Below are positions 23,852-32,174 of a stretch of DNA of 36,028 nt, one piece after another. Source of the DNA: CAYSPT01 sp964432985 (GTDB lineage Bacteria; Muiribacteriota; CAYSPT01); NCBI GenBank assembly GCA_964432985.1, contig CAYSPT010000052.1, positions 1 to 36,028 on the forward strand, in the 5' to 3' direction. Position numbers and translations under genes: made by a program. Numbering within the stretch: position 1 is the stretch's first letter; each line of letters opens with the position of its first letter. The notes under the pieces were generated by a model. It made no database searches. It was not told where the DNA came from and saw nothing but the letters and a program-made list of their open reading frames with translations.

Positions 23852-25272
23852 AGGTTCTCCTGGTAAATCCGCCGATACATCCCGCCAACCGGCGCCGCCC
23901 GGTGGTCAAGCGGCTGTTTTACAACTCGCCGCCCCTGGGAATCGGCTACCTGGCTGCCTGGGTGCGCGAGCGGGGCGTGGACGTCAAACTCATCGACGCG
24001 CCCTCCGCCGGCCTGGGTATCCCGGAGATCATCAGCCACACCCGCGAGTTTCGGCCCCAGGTCCTGGGGATCACCTCAACCACCGTGTCCTTCCCCAACA
24101 CCCTCTGCCTGGCCCGGGCCATGAAGACGGTGTTCCCGGACCTTAAAATCGTGGTTGGCGGCCCCCACGTATCCGCCAATCCGGCCAGCAGCGTAGCCTC
24201 AAAATGGATAGATGTGGGCGTCATGGGCGAAGGGGAGGTCACTTTCGAAAAGCTGCTGGAGTGCTTCGATAAGGATTCCAGCTACGAGGACCTGGCGGGA
24301 ATCTGCTATCTTAACGGCAACCGGGTGGTGGTCAATCCCCGCCGGGAGCACATAGAGGACCTGGACAAGGTGCCGTTTCCCGCCCGGGACCTGATGAACC
24401 TGAACGACTACCTGCCCATGCCCAACGACGAGTACCGGCTTCCCAAAACCGCCATGATAACCTCACGGGGATGTATTTTCGGCTGCATTTTCTGCGACAA
24501 GTCGGTGTTCGGGCGCGGGTACCGGTTCCAGAGCACCGAGCGGGTGCTGGCGGAGATCGACGAGTTGGTCCATCGTTACGGCGTGAAAGACATCGCCTTC
24601 GTGGACTCGCTGTTCTTCCACCACGAGAGCAAGATCTTTGATTTCGCCGAGAAGCTGAGAAAGAAGCGGTGGGACGTGACCTGGACCTGCTCCATCCACG
24701 TGAACCGCGTGGAGCGGGAATTGCTGGAGCTGATGAAAGCCTCCGGCTGCTGGCGTATCCGTATCGGTATCGAAAGCGGCTGTCAGGAAGTGCTGGATTT
24801 CATCAACAAGAAGACGAAACTGGAGAAGATCCGTCGGGTGGCCCGGTGGTCCGAGGAACTCAATCTCAAGACCAAGGCGTTCATCATCGTGGGGCACCTG
24901 ATCGATTCGCGAAAGACCATCGAAGAATCTATCGACTTCGTGCGCCAGCTGCCGCTGAAAGACATCACCGTGCAGATCAACACCCCCATGATCAACACGG
25001 CCCAATACGACATGGCGCCTGAATACGGCCGAATGCGCGATTACTCCCCGGAGCACCTGAATTACTGGGAACCGGTGTTCGTGCCCCACGCCCTCACGGC
25101 GGCCGAACTGCTGGAGTTCCAGAAGAAATTCTACCGCTCCTTCTATTTCAGGCCCGACGTGATGTGGCGGCACCTCCGGGACCTCCGCAGCATCAAAGAC
25201 GCCTGGCGGTACGCGCGGGCAGTGGGATTGATCATGAGCCTATTTTTCACGCGGAAAGTGGGGGGGCTGTGA
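23848..25272 (+). CDS. B12-binding-domain radical SAM protein
   Basis: A 474-aa enzyme, ATGA-overlapped with the Tes/Mss-like gene. The N-terminal cobalamin-binding-like domain starts KVLLVNPPIHP and has IVVGGPHVSANP and GEGEVTFE. Radical SAM cysteines are C209, C213 and C216 (SRGCIFGCIFC), then RIRIGIESG. The C-terminal part contains EFQKKFYRSFYFRPDVMW, the FYxRP segment shared with the other members here. Close coupling to the preceding gene suggests the two act in sequence on one substrate. No canonical cobalamin-binding His motif was seen. Confidence 0.86.
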   Translation: MKVLLVNPPIHPANRRRPVVKRLFYNSPPLGIGYLAAWVRERGVDVKLIDAPSAGLGIPEIISHTREFRPQVLGITSTTVSFPNTLCLARAMKTVFPDLKIVVGGPHVSANPASSVASKWIDVGVMGEGEVTFEKLLECFDKDSSYEDLAGICYLNGNRVVVNPRREHIEDLDKVPFPARDLMNLNDYLPMPNDEYRLPKTAMITSRGCIFGCIFCDKSVFGRGYRFQSTERVLAEIDELVHRYGVKDIAFVDSLFFHHESKIFDFAEKLRKKRWDVTWTCSIHVNRVERELLELMKASGCWRIRIGIESGCQEVLDFINKKTKLEKIRRVARWSEELNLKTKAFIIVGHLIDSRKTIEESIDFVRQLPLKDITVQINTPMINTAQYDMAPEYGRMRDYSPEHLNYWEPVFVPHALTAAELLEFQKKFYRSFYFRPDVMWRHLRDLRSIKDAWRYARAVGLIMSLFFTRKVGGL

Positions 25273-25273
25273 T

Positions 25274-25380
25274 GGGAAATTTCCCACGAAAGCTGTTTAC
25301 AGGAGGCGGACGTGAGTGCTTATCTTGTGGTGTAAAGGAATTGAGTGCGCCCACCCTCAAGCAAGAGGAGTAGAAAGTAA
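25274..25380 (+). repeat. Dispersed intergenic element, copy C
   Basis: Begins with the 12-bp palindrome GGGAAATTTCCC (25274-25285). It shares TTTCCCACGAAAGCTG (25280-25295) exactly with copy A, and CCCTCAAGCAAG and TAGAAAG with copy B. It fills the 120-bp space between two radical SAM genes and would form the leader of the second. Confidence 0.5.
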
Positions 25381-25392
25381 GGTTCTGGTGAT

Positions 25393-26928
25393 ATGGCCAT
25401 GAACGTTCTTCTCATCCGTCCGCCAGAATCGCTGAAGATGGGCTTGCTGCAGGCCACCAACGTCACCGGCTGCTTCCCGGCCCTGGGGATCGCCTACCTG
25501 GCCGCCGTTCTTCGAGACGCCGGTGTGCCGGTCTCCATTATCGACATGGAAGCGGAAGAAATGTCCCTGGGGGATGACCTGGAACTGCGCCTGCGCCGCG
25601 CTGAGCCTGCGCTGGTCGGCATAACCTGCACCACGCTGATCTGGCCCGCGGCGGCCCGGATAGCCCGGTTCGTAAAACGGATACTTCCCGATACTTTCGT
25701 GGCGGTAGGCGGTCCCCAGCCCACCATCTATCCGAAAGAGTGCTTGATGAACAACGCGGTGGACGCGGCCTGTATCGGTGAAGGGGAGCAGACCATCCTG
25801 GAGCTGGTGGAAGTGGTAAGGGGAGAGCGTGATCTCAAGGACGTGGCCGGAATCGCCTACCGCAAGACCACCGCCACAGGCACCCCCACGGGGGCTACCA
25901 TGGCTACCAATACCAGCGTTGCCATGGGGGCTACCACCGGCACTACCACGGGTGCTTCAACGGTTGCTACTGCGGGTTCTACGATCACTCTCACGCCGAA
26001 GCGCCAGCCCATCACCGACCTGGACTCCATCCCGCTTCCGGCGGTGGACCTGCTGCCCATGGACCGCTACTACGCCCTGACCGTGGAATCGCCCTTCATG
26101 ACCATGGTCACCAGCCGCGGCTGCCCGTACAAGTGCACCTTCTGCTCCCAGGTGTACGTGGGAGGTAAGTTCAGGCAGCGCTCCGCGGAAAACGTACTGG
26201 CGGAGTTCAAGCGCAACGCCGAAGAACTGGGCATGCGGGAGATCGTCATCTTCGACGAGACCTTCACCGTCAACAAGGAGCGCCTGGTGGCCATCTGCCG
26301 TGGTATCGTGGAGGCGGGATGGAACATACGCTGGACCCTGCGTGGCCGCCTGGACAACATGGATGAAGAGGTGGCGCACTGGCTGAAAAAATCCGGATGC
26401 TACGGGGTGCACATGGGAGTGGAGTCCGGAGAGCAGTTCGTGCTCGACATGATGCAGAAATCCCTGGACATCGCAACCATCAAAAACAACTTCCGTCTGG
26501 CCAGGGAAGCGGGTCTGGAGACCCGGGGCTACTTCATGCTGGGCTACCCCGGCGAAACCCGCGCATCCATCGAGAAGACCATCCGGTTCCCCCGTGAATT
26601 GGGCCTGGACTGGGCCAGCTTCACCATCACCGTCCCTCACCCCGCCTGCCCGCTGTACGACCTGGCTCTTGAAGCGGGGGTGCTCACCGAAGACTACTGG
26701 CGGGAGTACACCATCAAGGAAGAGGCGGACCGGAAGCTTCCGTTTTTCATCACCGACGAGTACGGACGCTTCAAGCTCACCTGGCTCAAATGGAAAGCCT
26801 ACACCTCCTTCTATCTGCGGCCATCGCTCATCTTGAAAAAACTGACCTCACCCAGGGCATGGATACTGGTCCTGTCCACACTGCGGTACATGGCTCGGAA
26901 TCTCAGGAAATATCTCTTTTCTTCGTGA
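25393..26928 (+). CDS. B12-binding-domain radical SAM protein with Thr/Ala/Gly-rich linker insertion
   Basis: A 511-aa enzyme. The cobalamin-binding-like domain (NVLLIRPPES, VAVGGPQPTIYP, IGEGEQTI) covers about residues 4-155. It is separated from the radical SAM barrel (C244, C248, C251 in SRGCPYKCTFC) by about 40 residues (158-199) made almost only of Thr, Ala, Gly, Met, Ser and Val, imperfectly repeated as A-T-T-G-T. Without this insertion the spacing would match its neighbours. The C-terminus has YTSFYLRPSLIL. The Shine-Dalgarno site is weak, and ATG 25399 is an alternative start. The substrate is unknown. Confidence 0.85.
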   Translation: MAMNVLLIRPPESLKMGLLQATNVTGCFPALGIAYLAAVLRDAGVPVSIIDMEAEEMSLGDDLELRLRRAEPALVGITCTTLIWPAAARIARFVKRILPDTFVAVGGPQPTIYPKECLMNNAVDAACIGEGEQTILELVEVVRGERDLKDVAGIAYRKTTATGTPTGATMATNTSVAMGATTGTTTGASTVATAGSTITLTPKRQPITDLDSIPLPAVDLLPMDRYYALTVESPFMTMVTSRGCPYKCTFCSQVYVGGKFRQRSAENVLAEFKRNAEELGMREIVIFDETFTVNKERLVAICRGIVEAGWNIRWTLRGRLDNMDEEVAHWLKKSGCYGVHMGVESGEQFVLDMMQKSLDIATIKNNFRLAREAGLETRGYFMLGYPGETRASIEKTIRFPRELGLDWASFTITVPHPACPLYDLALEAGVLTEDYWREYTIKEEADRKLPFFITDEYGRFKLTWLKWKAYTSFYLRPSLILKKLTSPRAWILVLSTLRYMARNLRKYLFSS

Positions 26929-27053
26929 TCCTGACACTGTCAACGCTCCGATACACAGTCAGCAACGTATATGGTTACTCACAGATTAGTGTAGATTTAC
27001 TGGACATGCGCTGATTTTCAACCGGTACCTGTCGGCTCCGGTATCTGTTCTAT

Positions 27054-27082
27054 TTGACAGTTATACTCAATTTTAGTATGAT
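27054..27082 (+). promoter_or_regulatory. Strong sigma70 promoter for the winged-helix regulator gene
   Basis: Consensus TTGACA (27054-27059), a 17-bp spacer and TATGAT (27077-27082). It gives a leader of about 150 nt before TTG 27243. GTATGATCATAC (27076-27087) is a perfect 12-bp palindrome across the -10. The first part of this spacer (26929-27050) shows nothing I can name. Confidence 0.75.
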
Positions 27083-27100
27083 CATACCCAAATTAGGTAT
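27063..27100. promoter_or_regulatory. Two tandem 17-bp dyads overlapping the promoter (candidate operators)
   Basis: ATACTCAATTTTAGTAT (27063-27079) and ATACCCAAATTAGGTAT (27084-27100) share ATAC-x-CAA...GTAT-type ends and the same length. Their centres are 21 bp apart, two helical turns, so two dimers could bind the same DNA face. The first covers the promoter spacer, the second the start region. Confidence 0.6.
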
Positions 27101-27242
27101 AAACTTTTTAATAAGGGATACGTCCCGGATGACACGTACTGATCGTTTATCTAATAGTAAAATTTCCTTCTTTTCTCCCTTGCAGATGGCCGGCTTCTGG
27201 AGGATACGTAAAGGCCCGGGCAATTAACAAGGAGTGTTTTTA

Positions 27243-27788
27243 TTGGCGAATAAGCTTTTTTTACTATCTCCCATACTGAAGAAATTGTTTTCATCAAAAG
27301 TGCGCATTAAAGTTTTATCTCATTATTTCTCACATCCTGGAGAAGATTTTTATATCAATGAATTGATGAGAATCTTGGACGAGTTCCCAGGGTCATTGCC
27401 CAGGGAGCTTGTCAATTTGGAGGAAGCCGGAATCCTTGTTTCCAACTTCCTTGGTCGGAAGAAGTACTATGCTTTGAACCAGAAGTCTCCAATAATCGGC
27501 GATCTGAGAAATATCTTCATGAAAACAACTGGTGAAGCTTCTCTGAGGGCAGAAAATAAAATCGAGCCTGATGAGAAAGCAACGGTAGTTCTCTCCACAG
27601 AACAGCAAGTTATTCTGCAGGCAATCGGAGATGACGGAGCCATCGCCGAGGACATTTTTTCCGCTACAGGACTACCTGCCGCCGTGGTGCAGCGGAACCT
27701 GGTAATGCTGGAACTGAAAAATTGTGTTAGCAAGACGGGGCGGGGACTCTATTGCCGCAAGGACGGCATTACTTACATCATAGCGTAG
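27243..27788 (+). CDS. Double winged-helix transcriptional regulator, paralogue of the 81-611 gene
   Basis: About 181 aa from TTG 27243, which has AAGGAG eight nt upstream; the GTG at 27234 overlaps that site and is rejected. Residues 10-80 form the first winged helix (LFSSKVRIKVLSHYF ... RELVNLEEAGILVSN ... KKYYALN). Residues 117-180 form a DprA-type winged helix (LSTEQQVILQAIGDDGAIAEDIFSATGLPAAVV ... NLVMLELKN) that, unlike the paralogue, keeps the final beta-hairpin (RGLYCRKDGITYI). It has its own strong promoter with paired dyads, suggesting autoregulation. It overlaps the convergent DUF5989 gene by 16 bp. Confidence 0.78.
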   Translation: MANKLFLLSPILKKLFSSKVRIKVLSHYFSHPGEDFYINELMRILDEFPGSLPRELVNLEEAGILVSNFLGRKKYYALNQKSPIIGDLRNIFMKTTGEASLRAENKIEPDEKATVVLSTEQQVILQAIGDDGAIAEDIFSATGLPAAVVQRNLVMLELKNCVSKTGRGLYCRKDGITYIIA

Positions 27789-28015
27789 ATATAAGGCAGG
27801 ACCTGCTGCTGCTCGCTTAAGAGAATAAAACCGATGAGAAGTCCCAGGATGATGACGATGGGGAGGATCCACCACTTCTTGTTGGTCATCATGATGTGGT
27901 AGACTTCACCGAAAAATCCCCGTTTGGCCGCCGCGGGCTCCTCTGCCGGGGCCGCCTCCGGGCCGGACTCGACTTCTGCGGTTGATTCGGTCGCTTCTTT
28001 CACTTCCTCGCTCAT
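27773..28015 (-). CDS. DUF5989 family small membrane protein
   Basis: An 80-aa protein. A Glu/Ala-rich N-terminus (residues 1-32) is followed by the DUF5989 signature, FFGEVYHIMMTNKKWWILPIVIILGLLIGFILL, with one membrane helix, and ends in LPYIYAMM. From memory, genes of this family often sit beside NodU-type carbamoyltransferases and SxtJ-like membrane proteins (the sxtI-J-K order of saxitoxin clusters). Here the carbamoyltransferase is 14 kb away. GAGGAAGAGGAAG precedes ATG 28015. The 3' end overlaps the convergent regulator gene. Confidence 0.75.
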   Translation of the reverse strand: MSEEVKEATESTAEVESGPEAAPAEEPAAAKRGFFGEVYHIMMTNKKWWILPIVIILGLLIGFILLSEQQQVLPYIYAMM

Positions 28016-28290
28016 CTTCCTCTTCCTCCCTGAACCGGGAATTCCAGACCCGGTAACTACCAGTTATCTTTTACTGTTAACCGTACTAGCAATAGAATGA
28101 TTTCCCGCACTGGCCTGTTCACTATGTTAAACGTTCTTAATCCTCACCGGGTTCTGTTTAATATCAATGCTTTTTTCGCTATCAACCCGCTCTGTTGGCT
28201 GCCGGTTTTACCGGCCTTCTTGCCGCTCGATAGTGCTGTCCCTGTAAGCCCGCCGGTTTCGCGGATCCCGCCGGTCTGGAGCCGCTCCGG

Positions 28291-29445
28291 TTACCGTTTC
28301 GGTAACGGAAACCTCAGCTTGAAGTAGAGGTTCCTGATACGGTCGTACAGCCGCAGCTTTCGCAGCACCCGGATAATTGTATCCTCGATCCGGCCTGTGG
28401 TCAACCTTTTGTGTGCCCGGGTGAGCATGTCCCGGATGGGAAGGTTGTAAGGGCAGATCTCTTCGCACCGGCCGCACCCCTGGCAGCACGAAGCGTTTTT
28501 GCCCAGCCGGCGGTACTCCTCACGGGCATAGGTTGCGTTGAGAATAAGGTAGTTTTCGCAGCGGAACACGTCGGCGATCTTGATCTCTTCCGGGCAGTGT
28601 TTCTCACAGTAGCGGCACCGGCGGCAGAACTGCTCGTCAAGGGAGTTGATCTCTTCCTGCAGCCGGGTTTTCTCTTCATCAGTCAGGTTTCCCGCCTGCG
28701 CTCCCACCTGGATGTCCAGGGTGATTTCTTCGGGGGTGGAAGCTCCCACCAGCACGCACGATACGTCAAAACTGAGAGCGAACTTAAGCGCCGCTTCCAC
28801 AGACTGAATGTGTCCTCCGGCCAGGGGCTTCATGATGAAAATTCCCTGCTCGCGCCGTCCGGCTTCTTCGATGGCCGGCAGGAACTGCTCTTTTTCCACC
28901 GGGTTGAGCGGCACCTGGATCACGTCGAAACGGTCGGATTTGACCGCTTCCAGCATTACTCCCGGGTGGTGTGAGCTGATCCCGATACATTTGATCAGAC
29001 CTTCCTCGCGCGCACGCTTAAGGCCTTCCAGGGCACCTCCCGGCTCCAGGATCTTCTTCAGCTCGTAGTCGTACTGCACGTGGTGGGTGTAATAGATGTC
29101 CACGGTTTTTACCTGCATGGTCTTGAGGCTGGTCAGGACTTCGCGGTAGGCGCCGTCGGCGTCGCGGCGGTAGGTCTTTGAGGACAGGATGGGGCGGGGA
29201 TAGCGGTCTCGCAGCCGATCCAGGGCCGCTCCGATCAGGCTCTCGCTGCTGTAGTAGGTGCGGGCGGTGTCGATGACGTTTACGCCACCAGCCAGAGCGG
29301 TACGGACGGTTTCGCCGCAGCGTTTCTCTATGTCGCTGCCGCCAAGCATGAATCCCATGCCGCCCAGTCCGATACAGGAAACCTCGAGTCCCGTTTTTCC
29401 AAGCTTACGCATGTGCATGGTCTGGTTCATACAGCCTTTCAACAT
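28291..29445 (-). CDS. Aldo/keto reductase with two C-terminal [4Fe-4S] clusters
   Basis: Up to 384 aa. The AKR barrel has LGKTGLEVSCIGLGG, NVIDTARTYYSSES (catalytic Asp and Tyr region), the Lys in SSKT and YYTHHV. A ferredoxin-like tail carries CRRCRYCEKHCP (about 272-283) and CCQGCGRCEEICP (about 317-329), each able to bind a [4Fe-4S] cluster. Such proteins are common in anaerobes and probably pass electrons between ferredoxin and an organic substrate. ATG 29445 lies inside a 16-bp repeat array; M6, M10 or M12 are alternative starts and AAAGG precedes M6. A 7-bp hairpin (28290-28306) overlaps the TAA stop but lacks a T-run. The adjoining gap 28016-28290 has one 6-bp hairpin at 28201-28215 and no gene I can support. 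Confidence 0.88.
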   Translation of the reverse strand: MLKGCMNQTMHMRKLGKTGLEVSCIGLGGMGFMLGGSDIEKRCGETVRTALAGGVNVIDTARTYYSSESLIGAALDRLRDRYPRPILSSKTYRRDADGAYREVLTSLKTMQVKTVDIYYTHHVQYDYELKKILEPGGALEGLKRAREEGLIKCIGISSHHPGVMLEAVKSDRFDVIQVPLNPVEKEQFLPAIEEAGRREQGIFIMKPLAGGHIQSVEAALKFALSFDVSCVLVGASTPEEITLDIQVGAQAGNLTDEEKTRLQEEINSLDEQFCRRCRYCEKHCPEEIKIADVFRCENYLILNATYAREEYRRLGKNASCCQGCGRCEEICPYNLPIRDMLTRAHKRLTTGRIEDTIIRVLRKLRLYDRIRNLYFKLRFPLPKR

Positions 29446-29535
29446 CTCATCCGCTTAACGTCTCGTCTGCTCAACATCTCATCCGCTCACCGTCTCATCC
29501 GATCAACGTCTCAATCGCTCAGCGTCTCATCCGCG
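29440..29535 (-). repeat. 16-bp tandem array across a radical SAM stop and an aldo/keto reductase start
   Basis: Six contiguous 16-bp units (29440, 29456, 29472, 29488, 29504, 29520), with plus-strand consensus CAACGTCTCATCCGCT. On the coding (minus) strand each ends in TGA or TAA, reproducing the upstream gene's TGA (29519-29521) every 16 nt. Because 16 is not a multiple of 3, stops fall in all three frames. The last unit carries the ATG at 29445. Confidence 0.9.
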
Positions 29536-30607
29536 GGAAACGGTCCCGGGTTCCCACACGGGGGAAGTAATCCCGTGCCACCACCTGGAACTGCTCCCAG
29601 GCCGAGGGACGGTGGTGGATGCCCAGGGTGGGCTCCACCCAGCACGGCCGCAGGCAGTCGGTACAGTCTTTGCGGTAACGGGTGGCTTCTTTCTGGACAT
29701 CTGCGGAACGGTATTTTTTTTCGAAATCAGAATCGAGCACCGAAGCGAAGGCTTCAGCCTGGTGGCAGAAAGAGGCGGCTCCCGTGGGATCGATGGACAA
29801 AAACAACTGCCCGGCCCGGCAGGGCCACTTCATGGTGCGCCCGCGCAGGTACTCGCAGCACATGCTCAGGAAAGCGGTGGAGTTGAATATGGGATACCCG
29901 CCGTGTTTCATCCTGATCAATTCCTGAAAAGATTTTATCAGCACCGGCCATTTTTCCTCGGTTATGGCCATGTCCGGCGCATAGGCGGCAAAGGGGTTGT
30001 CTTCATCAGCGGACCCCGCCAGCTCAAGCGGTACGAAGGAGATGTGAAACCCGTGCCCGGCGGCGAACTCCACCAGGTCGGCCAGATCATCCAGGTTGAG
30101 ACCTGAAACCACCGTGTTCAGCAGCACGAACAGGTTCCGCTCCCTCACCGCCCGGGACAGCCACTGAAGGTTCTCCCGGATGCGGGGCCACACGTCCTGG
30201 CCGTCGTAGATGTTGGCCTGGATCTGTGGGTTCAGGGTGTCCAGCGACACCGAGATGTCCCGCAGTCCGCCCGCAAACACCCGTTCGAAATCTTCCACCG
30301 CCGGCGTGGCGCCGTTGGTCAGGACTCTGGTGCGGATACCCGCCGACACGAAGGCGCCGACAATGTCGGGAAGATCGGAGCGGACGAAAGGCTCACCACC
30401 TCCCAGGCTGGCGGCTACGCAGCCGAGCCGGGCGAGTTTACCAGCCACTTCCGCGTACCGGTTCGTGGGAATTTCTGTGGCTTTGTCGGCGGTCTTCCAG
30501 ACGGTGCACATCCGGCACCGAAACGGGCAGCGGTGGGTAATCCCGTGGTGCACGTAGAACAGGCTGCGGCCCGTGATGAGGTTACGCAGCACCTTCAGTG
30601 GCAGCAT
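29519..30607 (-). CDS. Radical SAM protein with SPASM-like C-terminal cysteines
   Basis: A 362-aa enzyme. Cluster cysteines are C27, C31 and C34 (HRCPFRCRMC), then GGGEPF and VSLDTL, like the SPASM/twitch group. Cysteines near residues 250-252 (SMCCEYL), in WPCRAG, SFCHQ and KDCTDCLRPCW may bind auxiliary clusters. It is of similar size to the 10886 enzyme but belongs to a different subtype. GGGAG precedes ATG 30607. The B12-type gene at 30683-32095 lies 75 bp upstream, so cotranscription is likely. Its 3' end enters the 16-bp array. Confidence 0.83.
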   Translation of the reverse strand: MLPLKVLRNLITGRSLFYVHHGITHRCPFRCRMCTVWKTADKATEIPTNRYAEVAGKLARLGCVAASLGGGEPFVRSDLPDIVGAFVSAGIRTRVLTNGATPAVEDFERVFAGGLRDISVSLDTLNPQIQANIYDGQDVWPRIRENLQWLSRAVRERNLFVLLNTVVSGLNLDDLADLVEFAAGHGFHISFVPLELAGSADEDNPFAAYAPDMAITEEKWPVLIKSFQELIRMKHGGYPIFNSTAFLSMCCEYLRGRTMKWPCRAGQLFLSIDPTGAASFCHQAEAFASVLDSDFEKKYRSADVQKEATRYRKDCTDCLRPCWVEPTLGIHHRPSAWEQFQVVARDYFPRVGTRDRFPRMRR

Positions 30608-30682
30608 GGGTCAAACTCCCATCAGATGTTATATGCCAGCCTTGCCAACATATCTATTGCCTTACTTCCAAAATAATTAGAT

Positions 30683-32095
30683 CTACAAATTGAGCGCCAC
30701 TTTGGCCTTGTGCACCAGGTCGCCGAAGCTCTTTACGCGCTGAAGCTCCCGCATGACTACTTTCGGGCGGTAATAGAACCGGTGGTTCGCCTCTTTGAGC
30801 ATACCGCGGAGCTTGGCGGCTGAAAAATACAGGGTCCACAGCGGCACCTGGAAACCGGGCTCGGGCTTGGCGGCGAAGGTGCTCCAGGTATTCTCCCTGA
30901 TGACACCGGACTCCACCGCCAGGTCGTGAATCCTGGTTCCGGGAAAGATGGCCATGGCGTTAAATACGGCGTAGTCCGGGTCCAGCGAAATGGCGAAATC
31001 GACGGTGCGGCGAACATCGTTGGGGTGCTTTTCGTGAGGGCATCCAAGGATAAAATAAGCCACAGTGAGAATCCCCGCTTCCCGCGCCATCCGGAAAGCT
31101 TTTTCCACATCGTCGATACTGCAGTTTTTCCCGATGAGCGACAGCCCCTCGTCGGTGGATGTCTCCACACCGAACTGGATCCGCTCCGCTCCGGCCAGCT
31201 TCGCCAGAGTGAACATGTCCTTGGAGACCGCATCCACCCGGGCCCGGAAACTCCAGGTCGCTTTGAGCCCGCTGAGGGAAAGCGCCCGGCTGAATTCCTT
31301 CACCCGGTCGGCAGTGATGTTGAACACGTCGTCCACGAAGTAGAAGTGCCGCACTCCCGCGTTGCGGTAGAACTTCATCTCCGCGATGATGCTCTCGGGG
31401 GAGCGCGCCCGGTAGTACACGTGGGGAGTGCTGCAGAACACGCACCGAAACGGGCAGCCCCGGCTGGAGAGAATAGTGGCCACCGGTTCTGATTCCAGCG
31501 GCCCGTGATAACGGCTGTCGGAGACGGCCGCGGGGAAGGGCAGGTCATCCAGTTCCAGCGGAAGTTCCGTGTTTTCGTTGATGATTATCTGACCATCGGG
31601 GTCTTTCCAGATAAGCTGGGGCACGGTCTTAAGTTTTGCTTCCTTAAGGTCGAGCCGCGCTTCGGTCAGCGCGTCCAGGAGAAGCGGGAACGCCTTTTCG
31701 CACTCTCCGTACATGGCCAGTTGCGCGCCTTGAAGCTCGATCGATTCCGCCGGGAAAACATCGATGTGGGGACCGCCCAGGACACAGATGGCGTCGGGAC
31801 GGATTCGTTTTATCGTGAGCAGGGTCTCTTTGACGTCCAGGATATTGTGGGTCAGGACGGATACGCCCACCAGGTCCGGGGCGTTTTCCCGCACCGCGTG
31901 GGCCACCTCCACCTGGCTGTAGCCGGGAAACTGCAGGTCGGCCAGGATGACTTCGTGGGTTCCTGCCTGCTCCACCACGGCCTTCAGGTAGGCCAGCCCC
32001 AGGGGCGGATACACGTTGAGGGCTTCCGACAGGTTGTCTTCGATCTCACCGCGGATGGTCTGCTGCCGCGGCGGGTTGATCAACAGGATTTTCAC
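30683..32095 (-). CDS. B12-binding-domain radical SAM protein, paralogue of 19124-20638
   Basis: A 470-aa enzyme from GTG 32095, with GGAGG about 9 nt upstream. The cobalamin-binding-like domain begins KILLINPPRQQ and has CVLGGPHIDVFP. Radical SAM cysteines are C214, C218 and C221 (SRGCPFRCVFC), followed by RIQFGVETSTDEGL. The C-terminus has NHRFYYRPKVVM. It shares near-identical segments with the 19124 protein (LTHNxxDV, FxxDDxFN, GCPHEK), so the pair arose by duplication. No flavoprotein is coupled to this copy. The substrate is unknown. Confidence 0.87.
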   Translation of the reverse strand: MKILLINPPRQQTIRGEIEDNLSEALNVYPPLGLAYLKAVVEQAGTHEVILADLQFPGYSQVEVAHAVRENAPDLVGVSVLTHNILDVKETLLTIKRIRPDAICVLGGPHIDVFPAESIELQGAQLAMYGECEKAFPLLLDALTEARLDLKEAKLKTVPQLIWKDPDGQIIINENTELPLELDDLPFPAAVSDSRYHGPLESEPVATILSSRGCPFRCVFCSTPHVYYRARSPESIIAEMKFYRNAGVRHFYFVDDVFNITADRVKEFSRALSLSGLKATWSFRARVDAVSKDMFTLAKLAGAERIQFGVETSTDEGLSLIGKNCSIDDVEKAFRMAREAGILTVAYFILGCPHEKHPNDVRRTVDFAISLDPDYAVFNAMAIFPGTRIHDLAVESGVIRENTWSTFAAKPEPGFQVPLWTLYFSAAKLRGMLKEANHRFYYRPKVVMRELQRVKSFGDLVHKAKVALNL

Positions 32096-32174
32096 AACCG
32101 GTCCCTCCTCTTCTGCTGCAGCTCAAACATTCGTGAATTATTCGGGTCACTCAATTGTACCATTCACTACGGCC

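Noticed and set aside
11911..28015. Saxitoxin-like cluster (sxtI/K homologues)
   Set aside because: A carbamoyltransferase and a DUF5989 protein alone are widespread; no sxtA-like polyketide synthase or amidinotransferase is seen.
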